A DNA stretch of 64,000 bases from Verrucomicrobiota bacterium (GTDB lineage Bacteria; Verrucomicrobiota; Verrucomicrobiia; Verrucomicrobiales; Akkermansiaceae). The stretch is from contig JAPLUI010000227.1 in the NCBI GenBank assembly GCA_026397725.1, positions 31,175-95,174 on the forward strand, written 5' to 3'. Made by a program: the position numbers and the translations under genes. A model generated the notes under the pieces. The model was not told where the DNA came from and ran no database searches. It was given only the letters and a program-made list of their open reading frames with translations. Positions 35,348 to 45,900 of this stretch are shown one piece after another; positions within the stretch are counted from its first letter, which is position 1, and every line of letters starts with the position of its first letter.

Positions 35348-38300
35348 ATGAAACACCAAACTGAATCATCCGCGCCTTGGCTGGGTCATGGGCGCTCGCC
35401 CGAACAGCAATTTCCCGGCAGTCGATATGCTCGTGTTGCCCGGCCCTGGCTACTGCTGTGCGCGTTGCTGCTCACGGTCGGAGCGTGGCAGGCAGGCGCG
35501 ACCGCGCCGCCGCAGCCGGGAGAACTGGCAGGCTTTGCGGCGGACGGCACGCTGGCCGAACGGGTGGCCTTTGCCAAGGACATCGGCAACGACAAATTCG
35601 ACCCGGGCTTCCTCGCTCAAGCCAGATTCGACATGCAGCGTCTCGTCATGGAGGCGCAGGGGATAGATCCGGCCACGGCCGGGGGGATTGCCGCCACGCC
35701 GCCGCCGGCATGGCGCGGCATGCCCACCACGGGGACCCCCAAGGTGCTGTGCCTGTTGGTTGAGTTCAAAGATTACGTTCACAATCCCGCCAATACGCGG
35801 GAGGCCATCGACAACGCCCTCTTTGGCGCGGGCAATCCGGCGAATGCCCCCTACGAAAGCGTCACCAACTACTACCAGCGATCCTCCTACAACAAGCTGA
35901 CCTTGCAGGGCAACACGCTCGACTGGTATCGGACCGCAGAAAACCGCGGGGCTATCTTAGGGTTTGCCGAAGAACGGCAGGTCCTGATCAAGGAGGTCCT
36001 CACCCATTATGTGATGCAGGGGCACGACTTCAGCCAGTATGACAACGACGGCGACGGCTATGTGGACCTGTTTTACGTCATCTACGCGGGTCCGAACACC
36101 GGCTGGGGCTCCTTCTGGTCGGCGTATCATGCCACCTGGCAGGATCCGTGGTTGAATCCCTGTGTGGTCAGCGGCAAGAGGCTCTCAAAATACGTCTTCA
36201 CGTACCAGAACGGCAATCCCGCCGATCCGTTCACGCCAAACGTGATCATTCACGAAACCGGTCACGCCCTCGGCATCCCTGACTATTACGACTACGACGG
36301 TACCGTGGGGCCCGATGGCGGCGTGGGCGGCCTGGACATGATGGACGGCGGACGGGGCGATCACAATTGTTTCAGCAAATGGACCCTCGGCTGGCTGACG
36401 CCGACGATAGTGGGCAGCTATGGGAGCCAGACGCGCGAATTGCGGGCCTCCGGGACCTCTGAGGACTGCGTCATGATCATGCCTGGCGCCAGTCCCGCCG
36501 GGCAATTCAGTGAGTACTTCATGGTCCAGAACCGCACCAAGGCGGGGAACGACAACGCCTCCAACTGGCCGGGCAGCGGCATGATGATCTGGCACCTCGA
36601 CGCCCTCGCCGGGCAGAACTATGCCTATGACAACAGCTACACCCCCCACAAGCTGCTGCGCCTGATGGAGGCCGACGGGCTGGAGCACATCGAGAACAAT
36701 GGCGGAGGCAACGCCGACGACTTCTACGTTGCGGGCCGGGCCTTTACCCCGACCAGTGTGCCGAGCAGCTTTCGCTACAATGGCAACACTTCCGGAGTTT
36801 CGGTAACCAACTTCACGCCCGCCCAGCCCACCATGAGCGCGCTGTTCACCATCAACCAGGACGGCACGCTGCCGCCCCGCGTGGTCATCGCCTCACCTGC
36901 TGGCGGTTTCGCGTCGCCGCAGGGTACCACCATTGCCATCTTGGCCAGCGCCGATGACCCCACCTACAGCATGCCCGCTTCGGTCGCCTTCTATGGTGAT
37001 GGCTCGTTGATCTCCACTGACACAAGTCCTCCGTACACCGCCTCATGGATTGGCGCTGCGGTGGGCAGCCATGTGCTCACCGCCGTGGCCACCGGCTACA
37101 CCGGCGTGACGGCCACTTCCGCACCAGTGGCCATTAGCGTCACCACGGCCAGCCCGCCGGCCAACGACAATTTCGCCTCGCGCACCACCATCAGCGGCAA
37201 TGTCAACACGGTGACCGGCACCAATGTCAGCGCGTCGGCGCAAACCTCCGAGCCGAACCACGCTGACCGGACTCCGCAGCAATCGGTCTGGTGGACGTGG
37301 ACGCCGTCCGTCACCGGCACGGCGACGATCACCACCGCCGGCAGCAATTACGATACGATTCTGGCGGCCTACACCGGCAGCGCCATCGGCTCGCTCGTCG
37401 CCAAGGCCAGCAACGACGACGTGGGGGGCGGTGATCGTACCAGTTCTATCATTTTCGCGGTCACTGCGGGAGTGCCCATTCAAATCGCCGTGGATGGCTA
37501 TAACGGGGCGAGCGGCACCATCACGCTGAATGTTTCCGTGGTCTATATCCCGCCTGCCAATGATATGTTCGCCGGGGCCAGCGTCATCTCCAATGCCAGT
37601 TCCCCGGTGACGGTCACCGGCACCAACAACGGCGCCACCGCCCAGACCGGGGAACCGGCCCATGCGGGCAGCGGCCCGGATGCTTCCGTCTGGTGGCAAT
37701 GGACGGCCCCGTCCGACGGCACGCTGCAGGTCTCCACGGCCGGCAGTTCCTTCGACACCGTGCTGGGCGTTTACACGGGCGCGGCAGTGAACGCACTCAC
37801 CCTGCGAGCTTCCAACGATGACACGAGCGGCACGAGGACCAGTTATGTCTCACTCGCCGTCACCAGCGGCACCACCTATTTCATTGCGGTGGACGGCTAT
37901 CACGGGGCGACCGGGGAGATCACGCTGCAGACGTCGTTTTATGATATCAATGATCCGCCGACCATCTCGATGAGCAGTCCATGGAACGGCCAATCGATCG
38001 GGCTCAATACCTACCTGCATCTGTCCGCAGAAGCCTATGATCCCGAAGGACACCTCAAGGAGGTTCGCTTCTACCTGAACGGCACTCCGGTGGCGACCAT
38101 CCCCGCTCACTCGGGCGGAGTCTCTTACGATTCCTATCAGCTCATGACCACCCCCGGCTACTACTCCATCACCGCGACCGCCGAGGACGATCCGGGGCTC
38201 ACGAGCTTCGTCACCGCCACGGTCCTGGTCAGTGCCATCACCCTGCCGGAAGCGCTCAACAATTACACTCTCGCGTGGGTGAGCGGCGGCACTCAGAGCT

Positions 38301-41300
38301 GGTCCGGCACGGCTGCCAACTCGCACGACGGTGCCTCCTCGGCCGGCAGCGGCACGCTCGGCAATGCGGAGCAGTCGTGGTTTTCCACCACCGTGACGGG
38401 GCCTGGCATCATCGCCTGTTGGTGGAGTGTCTCGTCAGAGGCGAACTATGATTTCCTCACGTTCCATGTCGATGGCGTCGCCCAGGCCGGTAGGATCTCG
38501 GGGACTGTTGACTGGACGCATGCGGCATGGAACATCCCCGCCGGCACCCACACCTTGAAGTGGCAGTATGTCAAGGACCTTTCTCGGGCGGCGGGGTCCG
38601 ATGCCGGCTGGGTCGATGAGGTGGTGTGGCTGACGTCGCCGGTGCTGACCGGTGCCTCCGCGGTGACGGCCCCCACCGGCGTGCCGCTGACCTACACGCT
38701 CAGTGCCGATATGAGTGTGGCCGGCTACTCGGTTGCGAGTGGAGCCCTGCCGGACGGGTTGACGCTCAATCCAACCACCGGTGCCGTCACCGGTTCGCCG
38801 CTGACCGCCGGCATTTTCAACGTGACGCTGCAGGGCACTAATGCCGCCGGCAGCGGTACCAAGGCGGTGACGTTCACCATTTTCGCAGCGTTGCCGATTC
38901 CCATCTCGGTGGAGACTCCCCCGTTGGTCTGGACGACGGGCGGCGACAGCATGTGGTATGGCGAAAGCACGAGCACCCATGATGGTGTGGACGCCGCGCA
39001 AAGCGGAGACATTGCGGATTCACAATCCGTCTGGGCGCAAACCTCCGTGACCGGGCCGGGCACGCTGACGTTCTGGTGGAAGGTCTCCTCCGAGGAATAT
39101 TTCGACTACTTGTGGTTCTTCATGGATGGGTTGGAACAAGGGACGGCTCCCAGGATTTCCGGCGAGGTGGATTGGTGGCAAATCACCGTGACAGTGCCTG
39201 CCGGCAACCATGCCCTGCGCTGGACCTATGCCAAGGACAGTTCTGTTAGCAGGGGCGCGGATGCCGCATGGCTCGATCAGGTCGTCTTCGCGCCGGACTT
39301 GCCGCAGGCACTGGACACGCCGCCCCTCGCCTGGGCCGTGTCCGGGAGCGCCGACTGGACCGGGCAAATCCTGACTACCCACGACGGCGTGGATGCCGCC
39401 CAGAGCGGTCTCATCACCCATTCGCAGCAAACCAGCACCGAAATCGAGGTCACCGGGGCCGGGTCGCTCTCGTTCTGGTGGAAGGTGTCCTCCGAGTTAG
39501 GCTGGGATCACCTCCTGTTCTATCTGGATGGCGTGGAACAGGCCAGGATCTCCGGAGAAGTGGCCTGGCAGCAGCGCACGCTGGCGGTGTCCGCCGGTCA
39601 CCATACCCTGCGCTGGACCTATGCCAAGGACGGCACTGTCAGCGCTGGCGCAGATGCCGGCTGGCTCGACCAGTTCCTCTTCTCGCCGACCCTGCCGCAG
39701 GCGCTGGACACCCCTGCCCTCACTTGGACGACGTCCGGAGACGCCAACTGGGTGGGGCAAATCCTGACCACCCACGACGGTGTGGATGCCGCCCAGAGTG
39801 GCCTCATCACCCATGGGCAGCAGTCCACCACCGAGGTGTTGGTAAGCGGTCCAGGTGATCTCTCATTCTGGTGGAAGGTTTCCTCCGAGGCCAACTACGA
39901 CTATCTGGCGTTCTTAATGGACGGGGTGGAACAAGCCGGGATCGTTGGCATCTCCGGGGAGGTGGACTGGCAGCAGCAAACGCTGGCAGTGCCCGCCGGC
40001 ACTCACACGCTGAGCTGGATCTATGCCAAGGACTACTCGCAAAGTGCCGGGGCAGATGCCGCCTGGCTGGACCAAGTCGTCTTCGCACCAAGCCTGTCGC
40101 AGGCGCTGGACACCCCGACCCTCGTTTGGACCTTTCCAGGAGACACCAACTGGGCCGGACAAATCCTGACCACCCGCGACGGCGTGGATGCCGCCCAGAG
40201 CGGTCTCATCACCCACTCGCAGCAGACGACCACCGAGGTTTCGGTCGCCGGTGCCGGTGCGCTCTCGTTCTGGTGGAAGGTTTCCTCCGAGGCCAACTTT
40301 GATTTTCTCCGCTTCTATCTGGATGGCGTGGAACAGGCCGGGATCGTCGGCATCTCCGGCGAAGTGGACTGGCAGCAGAAAACTCTGGCGGTGCCCACCG
40401 GCACTCACACGCTGAGATGGACCTATGCCAAAAATGCTTCGAATAATGCCGGGCTGGATGCCGCATGGCTGGACCAGGTCGTCTTCGCGCCGGACCTGCC
40501 GCAGGCGCTGGACACCCCGAACCTCGTATGGACGACGTCAGGCCATGCCACCTGGGCCGGGCAGATGCTCACCACCCACGACGGTGTGGATGCCGCCCAG
40601 AGCGGTCTCATCACCCATGGGCAGCAGTCCACCACCGAAATCCTGGTCACCGGTGCCGGGACACTCTCATTCTGGTGGAAGGTTTCCTCCGAAGTCTCCG
40701 ACTCTCTGCGGTTCTTCATGGATGGCGTGGAACAGGGAATCGCTGGCATCTCCGGCGAAGTGGATTGGCAGCAGCATATGCTGGCGGTGCCCGTCGGCCC
40801 TCACACGCTGAGATGGACCTATTCCAAGGACGGAATGTACAGCGGTGGGGCCGATGCCGCATGGCTGGACCAGGTCGTCTTCGCGCCGGACTTGCCACAG
40901 GCGCTCGACACCCCGGCCCTCACTTGGGTGCCGTCAGTCATATCGGACACCAACTGGTTTGGGCAGATGCTGACCACCCACGACGGCGTGGATGCCGCCC
41001 AGAGCGGTGTCATCGGTCCCATGGGGCAGTCCTCCACCGAAATCGTGGTCACCGGTGCCGGCGCCCTCTCGTTCTGGTGGAAAGTATCCTCCGAGGCCAA
41101 CTACGATTACCTCGGGTTCTATCTGGATGACGTACAACAGGCCTGGATCTCCGGGGAAGTGGACTGGCAGCAGAAGACGCTGGCGGTGCCCGCTGGCGTG
41201 CATACGCTGAAATGGACTTACCGCAAGAGCTTGTTGCATGACGTCGGGGCCGATGCCGCCTGGCTGGATCAGGTCGTGTACACATCCTTCAACTTCACTG

Positions 41301-42493
41301 CGCCGGGCACCACCGTCGGCAGGTCACTCTGGAACCGTCCGGACGCTGGCACTCCGCCTGCGGTGCTTTCGACCCTGGGAACCGCGGTGCCTTACGACAT
41401 GATGCGCTTCACCGTGAGCACGACGGGCACTTACACGCTCAAGAGCACCAGCACGAATCCGGCATGGTGGGACAATTTCCTGTTGCTTTACAGTGCCGTC
41501 TTCGATCCGGCCGCTCCGCTGGCAAATGTGCTGGTTGGCAAGGACGATTATCCGGGGGCTGGGGTTGGCACTGCCGGCTTCTCGACGACCCTGACTGCGG
41601 GGACTCCGTATTTCCTGGTGACCAGCGGACACGGAAACACCGACACCGGTGCCTACACCCTGAATATTTCCGGGGTGGGAAGTGTGGAAGTCACTCTCAC
41701 GGTCCCCGGCACGACGACGGGCCGGCCGACCTGGCATCGCCCGGATCAAAATGGCACCAACCCGCCAGCGGTGCTTTCCACGGTGGGCACGGCCGTGCCC
41801 TTTGATGTCGTTTCCTTCACGGTGAGTGCGTCCGGCAATTACGCCATGAAGAGCACCGGCACCTGGGACAACTATCTGTTCCTCCATGCCACCGGGTTCG
41901 ATCCCGCCAATCCGCTGACGAACGTGGTGATTGGCAACGATGATTTCCCGTCCGTCGGGGTGGCCGGCTTCAACAACGTCACCCTGTATGCCGGAACCAC
42001 CTACTTCCTGGTGACCAGCGGCTTCCAGAACTACCATGCGGGCACGTACACGCTCGAAATCACCGGGCCAGGCCGGCCGCAAGCGGATTCGGCGCAGGTG
42101 GGTTCGGCGCTGGAGAACTGGCGCCTCACCTGGTTCGGCAGCAAAGCCAACAGCGGCAACGGCGCCGACAGCAACGACTACGACCATGACGGCATCTCTA
42201 ACATTCTCGAATTCGCCTTCGGTCTCAATCCCCTGCGCGACAGCTCCGGCCTGCTGCCCCAGTGGCAGCAGTCAGAGACCAACAGTAGCGTGCGAGTGAT
42301 AACCTTCACCCAACCCGACGGAGTGAGCGGGATCACTTACGGCGCTGAGTGGAGCACCACCTTGCTGCCTGCCAGTTGGCACGCCATGCCCGATACCGGC
42401 GTGGCACCGCTGCACCACTTCAGCAGCCCGACACCCGGCCCGTCGAAGAGGTCTCAGAAGCTGTTCCTGAGACTGACCGCGACGACGCCGTAA
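35348..42493 (+). CDS. Giant secreted M6-family metalloprotease, paralogue B (expanded repeats)
   Basis: 2381 aa from the shared MKHQT start. The domain order is that of paralogue A: signal segment, M6 peptidase with HETGHALGIPDYY at residue 302, Ig-like, two NDxFA PPC-like domains, Ig-like, WWSVSSE unit, putative Ig, WWKVSSE units, two PPC-like domains and a TSP3-like C-terminal module. The difference is six WWKVSSE units (about 131 aa each, nt about 38900-41285) in place of two, which adds about 540 residues. These units resemble lectin/jelly-roll domains (LSFWWKVSSE, FYLDGVEQ, WTYAKD, GADAAWLDQVVF) and could bind glycans or hold the protease at a surface. The C-terminal tail carries a short extra QVGSALENW piece. 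Confidence 0.86.
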   Translation: MKHQTESSAPWLGHGRSPEQQFPGSRYARVARPWLLLCALLLTVGAWQAGATAPPQPGELAGFAADGTLAERVAFAKDIGNDKFDPGFLAQARFDMQRLVMEAQGIDPATAGGIAATPPPAWRGMPTTGTPKVLCLLVEFKDYVHNPANTREAIDNALFGAGNPANAPYESVTNYYQRSSYNKLTLQGNTLDWYRTAENRGAILGFAEERQVLIKEVLTHYVMQGHDFSQYDNDGDGYVDLFYVIYAGPNTGWGSFWSAYHATWQDPWLNPCVVSGKRLSKYVFTYQNGNPADPFTPNVIIHETGHALGIPDYYDYDGTVGPDGGVGGLDMMDGGRGDHNCFSKWTLGWLTPTIVGSYGSQTRELRASGTSEDCVMIMPGASPAGQFSEYFMVQNRTKAGNDNASNWPGSGMMIWHLDALAGQNYAYDNSYTPHKLLRLMEADGLEHIENNGGGNADDFYVAGRAFTPTSVPSSFRYNGNTSGVSVTNFTPAQPTMSALFTINQDGTLPPRVVIASPAGGFASPQGTTIAILASADDPTYSMPASVAFYGDGSLISTDTSPPYTASWIGAAVGSHVLTAVATGYTGVTATSAPVAISVTTASPPANDNFASRTTISGNVNTVTGTNVSASAQTSEPNHADRTPQQSVWWTWTPSVTGTATITTAGSNYDTILAAYTGSAIGSLVAKASNDDVGGGDRTSSIIFAVTAGVPIQIAVDGYNGASGTITLNVSVVYIPPANDMFAGASVISNASSPVTVTGTNNGATAQTGEPAHAGSGPDASVWWQWTAPSDGTLQVSTAGSSFDTVLGVYTGAAVNALTLRASNDDTSGTRTSYVSLAVTSGTTYFIAVDGYHGATGEITLQTSFYDINDPPTISMSSPWNGQSIGLNTYLHLSAEAYDPEGHLKEVRFYLNGTPVATIPAHSGGVSYDSYQLMTTPGYYSITATAEDDPGLTSFVTATVLVSAITLPEALNNYTLAWVSGGTQSWSGTAANSHDGASSAGSGTLGNAEQSWFSTTVTGPGIIACWWSVSSEANYDFLTFHVDGVAQAGRISGTVDWTHAAWNIPAGTHTLKWQYVKDLSRAAGSDAGWVDEVVWLTSPVLTGASAVTAPTGVPLTYTLSADMSVAGYSVASGALPDGLTLNPTTGAVTGSPLTAGIFNVTLQGTNAAGSGTKAVTFTIFAALPIPISVETPPLVWTTGGDSMWYGESTSTHDGVDAAQSGDIADSQSVWAQTSVTGPGTLTFWWKVSSEEYFDYLWFFMDGLEQGTAPRISGEVDWWQITVTVPAGNHALRWTYAKDSSVSRGADAAWLDQVVFAPDLPQALDTPPLAWAVSGSADWTGQILTTHDGVDAAQSGLITHSQQTSTEIEVTGAGSLSFWWKVSSELGWDHLLFYLDGVEQARISGEVAWQQRTLAVSAGHHTLRWTYAKDGTVSAGADAGWLDQFLFSPTLPQALDTPALTWTTSGDANWVGQILTTHDGVDAAQSGLITHGQQSTTEVLVSGPGDLSFWWKVSSEANYDYLAFLMDGVEQAGIVGISGEVDWQQQTLAVPAGTHTLSWIYAKDYSQSAGADAAWLDQVVFAPSLSQALDTPTLVWTFPGDTNWAGQILTTRDGVDAAQSGLITHSQQTTTEVSVAGAGALSFWWKVSSEANFDFLRFYLDGVEQAGIVGISGEVDWQQKTLAVPTGTHTLRWTYAKNASNNAGLDAAWLDQVVFAPDLPQALDTPNLVWTTSGHATWAGQMLTTHDGVDAAQSGLITHGQQSTTEILVTGAGTLSFWWKVSSEVSDSLRFFMDGVEQGIAGISGEVDWQQHMLAVPVGPHTLRWTYSKDGMYSGGADAAWLDQVVFAPDLPQALDTPALTWVPSVISDTNWFGQMLTTHDGVDAAQSGVIGPMGQSSTEIVVTGAGALSFWWKVSSEANYDYLGFYLDDVQQAWISGEVDWQQKTLAVPAGVHTLKWTYRKSLLHDVGADAAWLDQVVYTSFNFTAPGTTVGRSLWNRPDAGTPPAVLSTLGTAVPYDMMRFTVSTTGTYTLKSTSTNPAWWDNFLLLYSAVFDPAAPLANVLVGKDDYPGAGVGTAGFSTTLTAGTPYFLVTSGHGNTDTGAYTLNISGVGSVEVTLTVPGTTTGRPTWHRPDQNGTNPPAVLSTVGTAVPFDVVSFTVSASGNYAMKSTGTWDNYLFLHATGFDPANPLTNVVIGNDDFPSVGVAGFNNVTLYAGTTYFLVTSGFQNYHAGTYTLEITGPGRPQADSAQVGSALENWRLTWFGSKANSGNGADSNDYDHDGISNILEFAFGLNPLRDSSGLLPQWQQSETNSSVRVITFTQPDGVSGITYGAEWSTTLLPASWHAMPDTGVAPLHHFSSPTPGPSKRSQKLFLRLTATTP
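38900..41285 (+). repeat. Six tandem ~400-bp units in metalloprotease B
   Basis: The WWKVSSE codons recur near 39075, 39473, 39872, 40272, 40675 and 41076, a period of about 394-403 bp that keeps the reading frame. Paralogues A (about 31370-32160) and C (about 46545-47335) carry two units each. Variable copy number with conserved flanks points to unequal crossing-over within the array. Confidence 0.85.
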
Positions 42494-42520
42494 CTTCGGA
42501 GGCAACCGGGGCGTCATGGC

Positions 42521-42742
42521 ATGGAGTGCGGTGGGAAACGCAGCGCCACACCACTTTGGCTGCATCCCGGCACGCACTGCGACCGGAATCAGGACCGGTC
42601 CGGCACCGAAATCCGGCCTGCGAGTGGAGCGATCAAAGGCCTGACCGGGCGCGAGACGAACCGTGCCACCTTGTGAACCCCGCAACTCACCCGGTCTAGC
42701 CAAAGCGGCGTGGCGGGCTGCGCCCTTCCCGCCGCACTCCAT
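42521..42742. mobile_element. MITE-like element with terminal inverted repeats, copy 2
   Basis: The ends at 42521-42561 and 42698-42742 match those of the copy at 33371-33584. It lies at the same distance after metalloprotease B as copy 1 lies after A. The centre is more diverged. No similar element follows metalloprotease C. The rest of 42494-42981 is the upstream module of gene C. Confidence 0.68.
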
Positions 42743-42749
42743 GCGTTGG

Positions 42750-42981
42750 CCCGCCCATGGATTTCCATGCGCGGCCTGCCCTGCTGCCGTCAGTTCCGGC
42801 ACGCGGAGGGCGGTTTCCCACCAATCGAAAAAAGATACTTTCCCCCTTGCAGTCGGAGAATCTTCTGATTATCTTCCAGCGTACTGAGTGAGAGAGATCT
42901 GGCGTCTGGCACCTCCGGTGGCTTGGAACCTGGAGCACGCCAGGTTATCAGAAACAACAACCAACTATTTGCCACCTCATC
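42750..42981 (+). promoter_or_regulatory. Shared upstream module, copy 3 (metalloprotease C)
   Basis: This is the third and most diverged copy of the module before the metalloproteases. The TTCCATGCGCGG block and the ATCATGAAACACC start context are conserved. The T-run is shortened and the AACACC block reads AACAAC. Confidence 0.6.
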
Positions 42982-45900
42982 ATGAAACACCAAACTGAAT
43001 CATCCGCGCCTTGGCTTGCTCATGGGCGCTCGCACGCAACGCAAGTTCCAGGCCGTCGGGCATCGCTGGTTGCCCGTTCCTTTGTTCCGCTGTGCGCCTT
43101 GCTGCTCGCGGCCGGAGCGTGGCAGGCAGGCGCGATGACGCCGCCGCAGCCGGGAGAACTGGCAGGCTATGCGGAGGACGGCTCGCTGGCCGCACGCGTG
43201 GCTTTCGCCAAGGACATCGGCAATGACAAATTCGATCCGGAATTGATCCTGCAGACCAAATTCAAAATGCAGCGGCTTCTGCTGGAGGCGCAGGGGATAG
43301 ATCCGGCCACGGCCGCGGGGATCGCCGCCGCACCACCGCCGAACTGGCGGGGCATGCCCACCACGGGCACCATCAAGGTGCTGTGCCTGTTGATCGAGTT
43401 CAACGATTACGTTCACAATGCCGCCAATACCCCGACGGCCATCAACAACGCCCTCTTTGGCGCGGGCCTTGCGGCGAATGCCCCCTACGAAAGCCTCACC
43501 AACTATTACAAACGGTCATCCTACAACAAGCTGACCTTGCAGGGCAACACGCTCGGCTGGTACCGGACCTCTTACAACCGCTCGGCGGTTGCTCAGAATG
43601 CCGGGGGACGGCAGGGTCTGATCCAGGAGGTCATGAACCATTATGCGGGCCTCGGGCACGACTTCAGCCAGTATGACAACGATGGTGACGGCGATGTGGA
43701 CATGTTTTACGTCATCTATGCGGGCCCCGACAACGGCTGGGGCAACTTCTGGTGGGCGTATCAGCCCACCTGGCAGAACACATGGCCATTTTCGTATAAG
43801 GTCAGCGGCAAGACGCTTTCAAAATACGCCTTCCAGTTTCAATTCCAGAATTCCGCCGGCCAGTTCTCGCCGAACGTGATCATTCACGAAACCGGCCATG
43901 CCCTTGGCATCCCCGACTATTACGACTACGACGGCAACGTGGGGCCCGATGGCGGCGTGGGCGGCCTGGACATGATGGACGGCAACCGGGGCGATCACAA
44001 TTGTTTCAGCAAATGGACCCTTGGGTGGCTGACGCCGACGATGGTGGGCAGCTACGGGAGCCAGACGCTCCAATTGCGGGCCTCCGGAACCTATGAGGAT
44101 TGCGTCATGATCATACCGGGAGCCAGCGCCGCCGGGCAATTCAGCGAGTATTTCATGGTCCAGAACCGCACCAAGGAGGGCAACGACAACGCCTCCAACT
44201 GGCCGGGCAGCGGCATGATGATCTGGCACCTCGACGCCACCGCCGGGGACGACTATGCCTACAACAACAGCTACACCGCCCACAAGATGCTGCGCCTGAT
44301 GGAGGCCGACGGGCTCGAGCAAATCGAGAAGAATGCCGGGTCAAACGCCGGCGACTTCTACGCGGCGGGCCGGGCCTTTACCCCGACAGGTGTCCCGAAC
44401 AGTTCTCTCTACAATGGCAACCCATCCTGGGTCTCGGTGACCAACTTCACGCCCGCCCAGCCTGCCATGCGTGCCCTTTTCACCATCAACTACAGCGCGC
44501 CGCCCAACGTGCCGCCCGGCGTGGCGATCACCTCACCCGCCGGCGGTTTCGCGTCGCCACAGGGGGCCACCATTGCCATCTCGGCCAATGCCTATGACAT
44601 CACCTACGGTCTGCCCGCTTCGGTCGCCTTCTACAGCGATGGCACGCTGATCTCCACGGATACGATTCCGCCCTACGCCGCCTCATGGATCGGCGCTGCG
44701 GTCGGCAGCCATGTGCTCACCGCCGTGGCCACCGGCTACACCGGCCTGACGACCACTGCCACCCCGGTTGCGATCAGCGTCACCGCAGTCAGCCCGCCGG
44801 CCAACGACAATTTCTCCGGCCGCATCGCCATCAGCGGCAATGTCAACACGGTGACCGGCACCAATGTCAGTTCGTCGGTGCAAGCCTCCGAACCGAGCCA
44901 CGCCGGGCAACCGCCGCAGAAGTCGGTGTGGTGGACCTGGACGCCGTCCATCACCGGCACGGCGACGATCACCACCGCCGGCAGCAACTACGATACGATT
45001 CTGGCCGCCTACACCGGCAGTGCGATCGGCTCGCTCGTTGCCAAGGCCAGCAATGACGATGTTGCGGGGAGCAGTGATCGTACCAGCTCGGTCGTTTTTG
45101 CGGTCGAAGCGGGAGCGCCCATCCAAATCGCCGTGGACGGCTATAACGGAGCGACCGGCACGATCACGCTGAATGTTTCCGTGGTCTATGTCCCGCCCGG
45201 CAATGACATGTTCTCCGGGGCCACCGTCATTTCCAATGCGAGTTCGCCGGTCACGGTCACCGGTACCAACAACGGCGCCACGGCCCAGACCGGGGAACCT
45301 CCCCATGCGGGAAATGGCCCGACCGCTTCCGTCTGGTGGAAATGGACGGCCCCCTCCACCGGCACGCTGCAGGTCTCCACGACCGGCAGCACCTTCGACA
45401 CGGTGCTCGGCGTTTACACGGGCAGTGCCGTGACCGCCCTCACCGTCCGGGCCTCCAATGACGACACCGGCGGCATGAGGACCAGCGAGGTCTCACTCGC
45501 CGTCACCGGCGGCACCACGTATTTCATCGCGGTGGACGGCTATTACGGGGTGACCGGCAACATCACGCTGCAGACGTCGTTCTATGATATCAATGATCCG
45601 CCGACCATTTCGCTGAGCAGCCCATTGAACGGCGAATCGATCGGACTCAATACCTACCTGCATCTGTCTGCGGATGCCTATGATCCCGAAGGTCAGGTCA
45701 AGGAGGTCCGGTTTTACCTGAACGGCACTCTGGTGGCAACCCTCCGCCCTGACCCCGGCGGTTATTTCAGTACCTATCAGCACATGACCGTGGCCGGCTA
45801 TTACACCGTCACCGCGACCGTAGAGGACAATCTTGGTCTCACGGCCAGCGCCACCGCCACGGTTCTGGTCAGTGCCATCACCCTACCGGAAGCGCTCAAC

